Positions 22,246-28,359 of a DNA stretch of 32,839 nt are shown one piece after another (the stretch's first letter is position 1; every line of letters begins with the position of its first letter). The position numbers and the translations under genes are program-made. This DNA is from CAYVAR01 sp964449675 (GTDB lineage: Bacteria > Patescibacteriota > Microgenomatia > UBA10105 > UBA927), in NCBI GenBank assembly GCA_964449675.1, contig CAYVAR010000015.1, forward strand, positions 1-32,839. The letters run 5' to 3'. The notes under the pieces are model-generated. The model worked only from the letters and a program-made list of their open reading frames with translations, was not told the DNA's origin and did no database searches.

Positions 22246-23289
22246 TTACGTTCGCAGAACGTAGCGTGCTCCCTTTGTCGTCCCCTCTTTTACCACTATA
22301 CCCTTTTTCAAAAGATCCTTCAATTCGCGAAGTACCGTATCTTCGCTAATCATCGGAAACAATTCAAAAAACGCTTTGTTTTGTAAAAAACCATTTTCTT
22401 GTATATATTCAACAATTTTTATTTGCCGCTCAGTGAGCGCGAGCTGTTGACCACCCAACGATTTTTTGATCTTAAGATCCGTAGAAAGAGACTTTACTTT
22501 TTCCTTAACGCGAGATAATTCTATGGCTAATCCTTCGGTAAAGTATTCAAGCCATGCGGTAAGATTCCCATTGAGTTTTCCAACGTTTTGAAGAGCGTCA
22601 TAGTAGGCCATTGGCTCCCGATCGTAATATTCCTCCAGTGAAAAAAACCGCTTCACATCATATCCTTCACGAAAAAGAACAAGCGTAGCAAGCGCCCGGG
22701 CGACCCTTCCGTTTCCGTCAAGAAACGGATGGATGCGGACGATTTCGTAGTGAATAATGCCGGCTTTTAAAGCAGTATGGATATCTTCAGGCTTGCTGTT
22801 CTGTAGCCACGCAAGAAAATCGACTATGAGAAATGGCACTTCAACGGAAGGTGGCGGACGAAAGGTGATTTCTCCGGTTTGACTGTTTTTCACAACCACT
22901 TGGGTTTTGCGGAAATCTCCGATCGTCTCCTCCGGCAGCAATCGATAGACCGTGAGCTCGTGGATATGTTTGACAACTTCATCCGTGATATCCGGTTTAT
23001 CATACGATTCGATAAACTTGAGCACATTTCTGTAATTGAGAACTTCTTGTATGTCCCTTTCGCGACCGACGATTTTAGCGCCAGCCAAAACCTTGCCGGC
23101 TTCAGTGAAATTAAGCTCATTGCCCTCTATGTGCGTTCCGTGGTGCACCGTACGAACAAGTGCTTCTTCCCGAAATTTTGCCTCCCACGCAGGCACAAGC
23201 GGCGCGTTTTCAATAACCTCTTTAGACGCTTCAATAATACCGATGGTTTTGAGGAGTTTATTGGTGATGGAAAATTGAGGTGTGTACAT
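22246..23289 (-). CDS. Fic-domain protein (AMPylase)
   Basis: 347 residues. The catalytic motif HPFLDGNGRVAR (187-198) is complete. THIEGNEL at 52-59 fits the N-terminal inhibitory helix (S/T-x-x-E-G/N type), so self-inhibition is likely. A C-terminal winged helix (TERQIKIVEYIQENG ... DTVLRELKDLLKKGIVV) is present, as in many prokaryotic Fic proteins. They usually transfer AMP to protein hydroxyls; the target is unknown. Start chosen at ATG 23289; the upstream extension MNFDLFI is translated array. No antitoxin partner is evident. Confidence 0.92.
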   Translation of the reverse strand: MYTPQFSITNKLLKTIGIIEASKEVIENAPLVPAWEAKFREEALVRTVHHGTHIEGNELNFTEAGKVLAGAKIVGRERDIQEVLNYRNVLKFIESYDKPDITDEVVKHIHELTVYRLLPEETIGDFRKTQVVVKNSQTGEITFRPPPSVEVPFLIVDFLAWLQNSKPEDIHTALKAGIIHYEIVRIHPFLDGNGRVARALATLVLFREGYDVKRFFSLEEYYDREPMAYYDALQNVGKLNGNLTAWLEYFTEGLAIELSRVKEKVKSLSTDLKIKKSLGGQQLALTERQIKIVEYIQENGFLQNKAFFELFPMISEDTVLRELKDLLKKGIVVKEGTTKGARYVLRT

Positions 23290-23297
23290 AATAAAAA

Positions 23298-23358
23298 GGT
23301 CAAAATTCAAATGTCAAAACTCAAAATGGTTTTGAACTTTGAGCTTTGCGTTTTGAGT
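23298..23358. repeat. Inverted pair of heptamer arrays between fic and DUF5654
   Basis: Left: GGTCAAA, ATTCAAA, TGTCAAA, ACTCAAA (23298-23325). Right: TTTGAAC, TTTGAGC, TTTGCGT, TTTGAGT (23331-23358). Only 5 bp separate them, so a near-continuous stem is possible. The variant unit TTTGCGT supplies the -35 of the rightward promoter. Confidence 0.85.
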
Positions 23359-23375
23359 TTCTTATCCCGTATAAT
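23346..23375 (+). promoter_or_regulatory. Promoter of leader ORF/DUF5654
   Basis: TTGCGT, 18-bp spacer, TATAAT (23370-23375). An ATG follows after 6 nt, at 23382. The leader to the DUF5654 ATG is about 70 nt and contains a strong hairpin. Confidence 0.65.
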
Positions 23376-23381
23376 ACCCGC

Positions 23382-23417
23382 ATGGCCCAAAAAATGCAAT
23401 GCAATAGAAAAAGCTGA
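23382..23417 (+). CDS. Possible 11-residue leaderless leader peptide
   Basis: ATG at 23382 is 6 nt after a perfect TATAAT, the same spacing as leaderless genes here. It encodes MAQKMQCNRKS and stops (TGA 23415-23417) inside the left arm of the hairpin 23410-23445. It may be a leader peptide coupled to the hairpin, or chance. Confidence 0.4.
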   Translation: MAQKMQCNRKS

Positions 23418-23445
23418 GCTTTGAGGTTTTTGAAAGCTCAGCTTT
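23410..23445. promoter_or_regulatory. Leader hairpin before DUF5654
   Basis: Perfect 13-bp arms AAAGCTGAGCTTT (23410-23422) and AAAGCTCAGCTTT (23433-23445) with a 10-nt loop. No long T tract follows, so it is not a typical terminator. It ends 9 bp before the gene start. Confidence 0.7.
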
Positions 23446-23454
23446 AAATCCGTT

Positions 23455-23721
23455 ATGAAACAAATGAATTCTCTCCAAGATAAAAAACTTCACAAAGAAA
23501 TCCTCAAACAAATGGTAACCCTGGCAACCAGTGGATTTGGCCTCGTCGCGGCACTGGCTTGGAACAATGTGATTCAGGAGTTTGTGGAAACGCAGATCAA
23601 ACCCTACCTCCCCACAGGTAGCGGCCTCATATCGCTCTTTCTATATGCAATCATCATTACCGTACTTGCAGTAACGTTGACCTACCAACTCACAAAACTC
23701 GTGGAGAAACTAGAAAAATAA
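23455..23721 (+). CDS. DUF5654-type small membrane protein
   Basis: 88 residues: an amphipathic N-terminal helix (LHKEILKQMVTLATSGFGLVAALAWNNVIQEFVE) and a C-terminal membrane segment (LISLFLYAIIITVLAVTLTYQ). The AALAWNNVIQ stretch is typical of DUF5654, seen in archaea and CPR bacteria; its function is unknown. The start could be ATG 23455 or 23464. It is divergent from fic and has its own promoter with a structured leader. Confidence 0.75.
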   Translation: MKQMNSLQDKKLHKEILKQMVTLATSGFGLVAALAWNNVIQEFVETQIKPYLPTGSGLISLFLYAIIITVLAVTLTYQLTKLVEKLEK

Positions 23722-23964
23722 AGCGCTTTCAGTAACGTTTACATCGATGATTGACAACAATAACGCGGCCGCGTTATTGTTGTCAATATGAAAACTCGAG
23801 GTACAAACAAGTTTGAGCGGCGTCTTGCCTTTCGCGGGTGGCGACGGCATATCGGCGCCGCCGAAAGAGTGCACTTTGAGGAAAGCAGAAAGAAGTGTCC
23901 CTCGTGATCTCTGTGTCAACAACACATAGCGTTTCATCACGTGTTGATCATGTTCGTGAGTCAT
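23710..23964 (-). CDS. Doubtful ORF downstream of nnrD remnant
   Basis: 84 residues with no family recognised. Its ATG overlaps the TGA of the nnrD remnant as ATGA, a coupling-like arrangement that might date from the ancestral gene order. Its middle (SFGGADMPSPPAKGKTPLK) looks repeat-derived, and the tail is encoded by a 38-bp palindrome. It is probably a decayed or spurious gene. Confidence 0.25.
   Translation of the reverse strand: MTHEHDQHVMKRYVLLTQRSRGTLLSAFLKVHSFGGADMPSPPAKGKTPLKLVCTSSFHIDNNNAAALLLSIIDVNVTESALFF
23750..23787. repeat. Perfect 38-bp palindrome
   Basis: Left half ATTGACAACAATAACGCGG, right half its exact reverse complement; the centre is CGCGGCCGCG. It lies 28 bp past the DUF5654 stop. 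No T tract follows on either side, so it is not an ordinary terminator. Confidence 0.92.
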
Positions 23965-24079
23965 ATGCTCATCAATAGCTTATTCATCACCCCCGGTATC
24001 TCCCCTGCTAAGTCCGTTGCGTTGAAGTACGGGCCAACTTTTTTGTAGAGCGCGTCACCGGCTTTTTTGTTGATGAATC
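23961..24079 (-). pseudogene. Remnant of nnrD 3' end
   Basis: The minus strand reads FINKKAGDALYKKVGPYFN then ATDLAGEIPGVMNKLLMSI-stop. Against intact nnrD, 25 of 28 residues match over FINK to EIP. There is no start codon. It lies just downstream of the HTH gene, which is thus bracketed by intact nnrD and its remnant. Confidence 0.9.
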
Positions 24080-24104
24080 GGTGGCGTAATCTTTCCTCGT
24101 TTCT

Positions 24105-24650
24105 CTAGCGGGGCTTAGATCGAGGTCTTCTTGGTGCGCCAAACCCTCCCGTTTGCCTATTTCTATAATCTTCTATTGCCTCTACGCTGCCGTACCATGC
24201 ACCATGGTCTTTGAATCCCACCACGACTCCATTGCGTATCAAATTGCCGAGGTGGACCTCGGAATAACCGGTTAACTGCGCAAGGTCACTGATTGGGACA
24301 AAATCACCACTTTTGACAGCCAGAGATTGGGCAGTTACCTCTAAATAACTCTCTACTAATCTACCAGTGCGTAGCAGATTCCCTATGCTCTGTTTTGGTA
24401 CAGTCCTTTCATAGATTGTTTTGAGCTCTCGTTCAGCCGCTTGTCGCCTGTTCTGAACTTCTTCGGCAGATAAACCCAATGCGAGAGCGATCGTATGGTC
24501 ACTTTCTTCCAAGAGTGTACGGAACATAATCTCATCATCGAGATCACCAATCGGCGGTATCTCGTTCTCCCGTATCGCGCGAGCAGCTCTTTGAAATCTG
24601 CCTAGTGCAGCACGCTCTCGCATAGATTGTTCAGCGATCACTCCTGGCAT
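24105..24650 (-). CDS. HTH DNA-binding protein (MerR/excisionase-like)
   Basis: 181 residues from ATG 24650 (or 184 from 24659; the SD-like AGGAAAGG fits 24650 better). The middle (LALGLSAEEVQNRRQAAERELKTIYER) resembles sigma region 4, and the C-terminal FVPISDLAQLTGYSEVHLGNLIRNGVVVGFKDHGAWYGS is a helix-turn-helix of the excisionase/MerR type, followed by a basic tail (RRPRSKPR). It overlaps the end of nnrD by 20 nt. It is cargo bracketed by nnrD copies. A recombination-directionality or repressor role is possible but not shown. Confidence 0.72.
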   Translation of the reverse strand: MPGVIAEQSMRERAALGRFQRAARAIRENEIPPIGDLDDEIMFRTLLEESDHTIALALGLSAEEVQNRRQAAERELKTIYERTVPKQSIGNLLRTGRLVESYLEVTAQSLAVKSGDFVPISDLAQLTGYSEVHLGNLIRNGVVVGFKDHGAWYGSVEAIEDYRNRQTGGFGAPRRPRSKPR

Positions 24651-25494
24651 ATAATTCATCCTTTCCTGACAATTTTTTTACAACTTCATACATGATACGT
24701 GGAATTTCGTTCGCTAAATCCGTTGCGTTGAAGTATGGCCCGACCTTCTCGTAGAGCGCGTCGCCAGCGCGTTTATTGATGAAGCTTCCGGTAATCGTTG
24801 CCAAAAACGGATCGTTTTTACAGGCAAGAGCTGCAATGAGACCCGCAAGTACATCCCCCGTCCCGCCTTTGGTCATCCCAGCATTACCACCCGCGACAAT
24901 CCTCACCTCTTCCCCATTAGATGCAATATCCTTCTCTCCTTTCATAAGCACAACACAGTGAAATTGTTTGGCAAAGATTTTTACTTTATCTTCTTCTGTT
25001 TGGTCATTGGGATTTGGGATTTGGGATTTGCTGCGAAGCAGCTGAAACTCTCCGTGATGGGGCGTCAGGATGGCATTTTTCGGAATCAGCGAGACATCCA
25101 TCATCTGGAGGGAGCCCGCGTCTATCACCCACTGTTTATGTGGATACTTCTTTAGCAAAAAATTCGTCAGTGTTTCTGTCTCATTATCGCGAATCATTCC
25201 GGGACCAATGAGGATGCAGTCGTCTTCTTCTATGTATGCATCAAGTTCCTCCCGCCGAACGACGATCCCGTTTCGGAACTCTTCTTTAGCCTTTTGGACG
25301 ACCTCGTTATTTTCCAGAACCGACGAGTAGTGCACGAGGTCGACGATGCGCGATGCAACGGTCAGCGCCCACAGACTCGCCGCATGAAAGAGATGAGATC
25401 CACCGATGATAAGGAGTCTCCCGTTTTGCCCTTTGTGGGAATTGCGGAGCGGAATATAAAGTTTTTTCAAATCATCAGTAGTAACGGTCTTCAT
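24631..25494 (-). CDS. nnrD: ADP/ATP-dependent NAD(P)H-hydrate dehydratase
   Basis: 287 residues. It repairs hydrated NAD(P)H. Motifs: RLLIIGGSHLFHAASLWAL, DCILIGPGMIR, ILTPHHGEF, and the ribokinase-like NAGMTKGGTGDVLAGLIAAL containing the catalytic GTGD. Residues about 156-166 (KSQIPNPNDQT) are a translated heptamer array directly after a GCAGC/GCTGC hairpin. GGGAGGA lies 4 nt before the ATG. The C-terminal tail (SGKDELYARSDR) differs from the remnant's tail and lies within the HTH gene's start. Confidence 0.92.
   Translation of the reverse strand: MKTVTTDDLKKLYIPLRNSHKGQNGRLLIIGGSHLFHAASLWALTVASRIVDLVHYSSVLENNEVVQKAKEEFRNGIVVRREELDAYIEEDDCILIGPGMIRDNETETLTNFLLKKYPHKQWVIDAGSLQMMDVSLIPKNAILTPHHGEFQLLRSKSQIPNPNDQTEEDKVKIFAKQFHCVVLMKGEKDIASNGEEVRIVAGGNAGMTKGGTGDVLAGLIAALACKNDPFLATITGSFINKRAGDALYEKVGPYFNATDLANEIPRIMYEVVKKLSGKDELYARSDR
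24998..25042. repeat. Heptamer array plus hairpin inside nnrD
   Basis: GTTTGGTCATT followed by three TTGGGAT units, 24998-25029. The 32 bp are identical to recF 25825-25856. A perfect hairpin GCTGC-GAA-GCAGC (25030-25042) directly abuts the array. Confidence 0.92.
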
Positions 25495-25547
25495 AAATCC
25501 TCCCTTTTAAATTCCTCTCAACTCCTTTAAATTCCTATAATAATCCT

Positions 25548-26840
25548 TTAAAGCTGGACTACTTCCGTATCAGTTGGAATAATGTGTATTATATCGCGAT
25601 CGGCAGAGGTTACGATAGTTTGTTGTCTCCCAATAAGCTCAATGACGAGTTTCCTATGGGTATCATCCAGTTCTGAAAAAATATCATCCAAAAGAAGAAT
25701 CGGCCGATCACCAGTCTTTTGCTCAATGAACAAAAGCTCAGCCAGTTTAAGCCATATGACAGCCAGTCGCTGCTCTCCCCGACTTCCATATTTACTCAAA
25801 TCGAGCAGCTCTGCTTTTCCTCTCGTTTGGTCATTGGGATTTGGGATTTGGGATTTCGCGATAACGAAGTTATCGCGGTGTGGCCCGACGAGTGTTGCTT
25901 TCGCAGCCACTTCTTCTTCTTTATACTGTTCAAGACGGCTTTCTGAAATCACGCTTTTATCGTATTCCACTCGATAATCGATACTCGTCTGTCCTAAGCC
26001 TTTCCGAGGGGATACTCGATACTCATTGATAAAGTCTAAATACTGCGCTCGCTTATCCGTCAAATATCCACCGGCCTTAATAAGCAGTTGATCCCAAAAA
26101 AGGAGCTGGTGTCGATGCGCTTTTCCTTCGTTAATAAGATCTAAAAGCCGGTTCCTTTGCCGCAGTCCCCGTTCGTAGGAGAGAAGATTTCTTCGATACT
26201 CCCGATCAACTTGGATAAGGACGCTATCTAAATATTTCCGCCGAAGTGACGGACTATCGGTGACAAGCTCGAGGTGTTCCGGCCAAAACAATACCGCTCG
26301 TAAGTTTCCCACAAAATCAATCATCCGCCTCGGTACGCCATTGACGAGATATTTTCTAAGCGGCCAGCCTCGCCTGACGGCGGTCAAGGCGGGCGCCTTT
26401 TGCCCACCCACTTCACCGTTTGTTAAAACAAATTCTAACTTCGTCTGTTCACCGCGTGACCGCGGGGAGCGAACAAAATTTTGTCCGGCTTCACTTTCTC
26501 GTAAGGATTGATTATATGGAGGATGAAGGCCTGAAACTGAAGACGGATCAAAATTTTCGTTGGCGACCTCAGCGGTCATGCGACCATTGTCATTCAAACC
26601 GCGCACAGCGCCAGATCTTATCTCAGCAGTCACTCGTCCAATGTCACTTCCCCACCGGATCGCCTCCCTATCGGCATCTGCCCGAAAACTTTTTCCGGTT
26701 GCCATCATCATAACCCCTTCAAGAATGTTGGTTTTACCTGCAGTATTTGGCCCTATAATTAAAATAGTTTCCGGAGAAAATTGAAATGTGGCCTTTTTGT
26801 AACTACGAAAGTTCTGGAGCGTGAGACTCTCAAGTATCAT
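25548..26840 (-). CDS. recF: RecF recombination/repair ATPase with insertions
   Basis: 430 residues; RecF is usually about 360-380. It loads RecA at ssDNA gaps. Walker A is IIGPNTAGKTNILEG, the signature is KYGSRGEQRLAV, and Walker B ILLLDDIFSELD. At least four in-frame insertions are seen: about 122-132 (QNFVRSPRSRGEQ, hairpin DNA), 149-160 (KAPALTAVRRGW), 277-284 (PRKGLGQ, shared with gdhA) and 329-339 (KSQIPNPNDQT, shared with nnrD). All ATPase motifs survive. An extended -10 (TGATAAAAT) ends 6 nt before the ATG. Confidence 0.93.
   Translation of the reverse strand: MILESLTLQNFRSYKKATFQFSPETILIIGPNTAGKTNILEGVMMMATGKSFRADADREAIRWGSDIGRVTAEIRSGAVRGLNDNGRMTAEVANENFDPSSVSGLHPPYNQSLRESEAGQNFVRSPRSRGEQTKLEFVLTNGEVGGQKAPALTAVRRGWPLRKYLVNGVPRRMIDFVGNLRAVLFWPEHLELVTDSPSLRRKYLDSVLIQVDREYRRNLLSYERGLRQRNRLLDLINEGKAHRHQLLFWDQLLIKAGGYLTDKRAQYLDFINEYRVSPRKGLGQTSIDYRVEYDKSVISESRLEQYKEEEVAAKATLVGPHRDNFVIAKSQIPNPNDQTRGKAELLDLSKYGSRGEQRLAVIWLKLAELLFIEQKTGDRPILLLDDIFSELDDTHRKLVIELIGRQQTIVTSADRDIIHIIPTDTEVVQL
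25825..25877. repeat. Heptamer array plus hairpin inside recF
   Basis: The same 32 bp as in nnrD (25825-25856), followed without a gap by a perfect hairpin CGCGATAAC-GAA-GTTATCGCG (25857-25877). The right arm codes the conserved HRDN residues of RecF. Confidence 0.92.
25989..26011. repeat. Second shared element inside recF
   Basis: CTGTCCTAAGCCTTTCCGAG matches the gdhA insertion at 4759-4780 (18 of 22 over the full unit). Both are read in the same frame, giving PRKxxGQ. Confidence 0.75.
26446..26475. repeat. Hairpin insertion inside recF
   Basis: Arms TGTTC/GAACA and CCGCG/CGCGG with a TGAC loop. Encodes VRSPRSRGEQ in a part of RecF with no family match. Confidence 0.7.
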
Positions 26841-26846
26841 TGCCCC

Positions 26847-26855
26847 ATTTTATCA
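26847..26855 (-). promoter_or_regulatory. Promoter of recF (extended -10)
   Basis: Minus-strand TGATAAAAT ending 6 nt before the ATG. The -35 is poor. Confidence 0.5.
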
Positions 26856-26914
26856 TTTCTTCGTTCGTTGAATTGGTAGTATCGGTAGTATTTGCTTATT
26901 GGTAGTATTAGTAC

Positions 26915-27616
26915 TTATTGTATCGTCGTCCCGACGAACGCTTTCCCCTCCAGCGCTCGACCAACATTGTCAAGATCCTTGCCACTTAGGATTTTCACCG
27001 TGACCCGCAAGTCGCTAGCCAGTCGACTCGCAACCGGATCAAACGGAGCATTGAGTCCCGGAGTCCACTTATCTCCGATCATCTCTCGATATTTTTTCCA
27101 AGAAATCGTCTCGAGCGGTTTGGCATCAGGAAATTTTCTTGGATCTTTATCATACACTTTATCGACATTGGTTAAATTAAGGACCGTCGAGAGTCCATAA
27201 TCCTGGCAAAGCGTCACCGCGCAGTAATCCGTACTCCATCCTGGTTTCCACCCTGCAGCAACGACAACCGGCTCTTCAACTTTTCGAATAATTTCATAGT
27301 GTTTTATCACATGGGGGTGGGCTATTTCGCGAAAAATGGTTCGAATGAGGTGTGCATTAAGTCTTGTTGCATGGATACCGATCCAATCCAGATCCTCATC
27401 AGTTACCTTATGTTTGATAACGGATTCTCCGGCGTCTCGGTAGTGTCGGGCCGTTGATCCGCCGCCCGCGACAATAAAAAATCTCCTCTTTTTTGAGGAG
27501 ATTTGGTTTCTTATAAAAGTGTTTAGATTTGTGAGGTACTGGGTATCAATACCGCCATTTGGAGAAATTAGACTTCCTCCAAGAGACAAGACAAATGCAT
27601 CTTTACCGATACTCAT
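26915..27616 (-). CDS. pyrH: UMP kinase, archaeal-type amino acid kinase fold
   Basis: 233 residues. It phosphorylates UMP to UDP. Seen: LSLGGSLISP at the N-terminus, the phosphate-binding FFIVAGGGSTARHYRDAG, VLNLTNVDKVYDKDPRKFPDAK, and APFDPVASRLASDLRVTVKIL. The TNVDKVYxxDP segment and overall size fit the archaeal-type PyrH. An internal 26-bp perfect hairpin (27479-27504, arms AAATCTCCTC/GAGGAGATTT) encodes QISSKKRRF. It follows a likely terminator. Confidence 0.92.
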   Translation of the reverse strand: MSIGKDAFVLSLGGSLISPNGGIDTQYLTNLNTFIRNQISSKKRRFFIVAGGGSTARHYRDAGESVIKHKVTDEDLDWIGIHATRLNAHLIRTIFREIAHPHVIKHYEIIRKVEEPVVVAAGWKPGWSTDYCAVTLCQDYGLSTVLNLTNVDKVYDKDPRKFPDAKPLETISWKKYREMIGDKWTPGLNAPFDPVASRLASDLRVTVKILSGKDLDNVGRALEGKAFVGTTIQ

Positions 27617-27636
27617 ATAGGTATAAAGTAGCGCCC

Positions 27637-27661
27637 GAAAAACACGCTCCGATCGCGTGTT
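27637..27661 (-). terminator. Likely intrinsic terminator before pyrH
   Basis: Minus strand: AACACGC-GATCGGA-GCGTGTT followed by TTTC. It follows the JAB-like gene and precedes pyrH by 21 bp. Confidence 0.6.
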
Positions 27662-27689
27662 CCTACTGTATCTTAAAATAGATCAAGTC

Positions 27690-27714
27690 TTATTGTCAAA
27701 TTCATTGACAATAA
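27690..27714. repeat. Perfect inverted repeat TTATTGTCAA
   Basis: 10-bp arms TTATTGTCAA (27690-27699) and TTGACAATAA (27705-27714), loop ATTCA. It lies 18 bp past the JAB-like gene. It is AT-rich and may be a protein-binding site. Confidence 0.65.
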
Positions 27715-27732
27715 ACAAACTGGCCTCAATCG

Positions 27733-28140
27733 TCATCGGTAAGCCGAATCATATATGTACTCAATCGTCTCTCCGTTCCACAGAACTATCCGACAAATAA
27801 TTAAAATCTCCGCTAATTCTCTGAAATTTCTAGCATCTTTATCTGACGGGCCGAGCGGATGGCTTGTAGCATCATAGTGCGTATGGGTAAAAAATACGCG
27901 CCGTCCTGACGCGGGGTTAAGTCGCTCGTACGCCTGCCAAAAGACATCTGCGCTTATCTCATCTTCATCACCAATAATCTCTTCTGTCTTTCCTTCGTAC
28001 GATAAAACGCCTATTTCTCTTTGCATGTCCGTTGCCCGCGCTAGCAACATACTCTCATCAACTGTCGACTGCCACACCTCATAGACCGCAGATCCGTAGG
28101 TTCGACTGAAATGATGTCATTCATGTTCTACATCGCTCAT
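27733..28140 (-). pseudogene. JAB/JAMM-like protein with in-frame TGA at codon 8
   Basis: AGGAG 8 nt before ATG 28140 marks a strong start, but the frame reads MSDVEHE, TGA, then HHFSRTYGSAVYEVWQSTVDE onward for 127 more codons. Only a weaker GTG at 28077 could start the 114-residue remainder. HTHYDATSHPLGPSDKD resembles a JAMM motif (HxH, then SxxD) with three extra residues, and WNGETIEYIY fits a JAB C-terminal strand. The family call is tentative. The stop could be a mutation, a sequence error or recoding; TGA is a normal stop elsewhere here. Confidence 0.5.
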
Positions 28141-28309
28141 AAAAAGCTCCTCTTCTTCCAGGTCATATTTTCACATTTTTTGTCTCACCATCTCACCTGA
28201 AAGGTAGCCGAAGCGCGCGCGAAACCACTTTCTCTCGTTGATTATATATATCCATAGTTACGATCATAAAGCTCGAGGGATTCTACAGTATGTAGAGCCT
28301 TTTGTTAAC

Positions 28310-28359
28310 TATTATAGGTTAATATTGCATAAATAGAATAAAAAACCTATAATATTATT
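28310..28359 (+). promoter_or_regulatory. Promoter and operator-like inverted repeat of 28360 gene
   Basis: TTGCAT (28325-28330), 17-bp spacer, TATAAT (28348-28353), 6 nt to the ATG. An 11-bp perfect inverted repeat TATTATAGGTT (28310-28320)/AACCTATAATA (28344-28354) straddles the -35 and covers the -10, as expected for a repressor site. The rest of 28141-28324 holds no gene. Confidence 0.7.

Noticed and set aside
23710..23964. 84-residue ORF as a confident gene
   Set aside because: Its C-terminus is the 38-bp palindrome and its middle looks repeat-derived; kept only as a low-confidence feature.
25501..25547. Repeated TTTAAATTCCT motifs between nnrD and recF as a regulatory array
   Set aside because: Spacing is irregular and only about 18 bp apart twice; no clear structure.
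27479..27504. Hairpin in pyrH as a terminator or insertion
   Set aside because: It has 10-bp arms but lies inside a normal-length coding region near a variable loop; it may simply be coding sequence.
28117..28119. Alternative genetic code with UGA as glycine or another residue
   Set aside because: Several genes end in TGA with tight ATGA overlaps and no other gene shows internal TGA.
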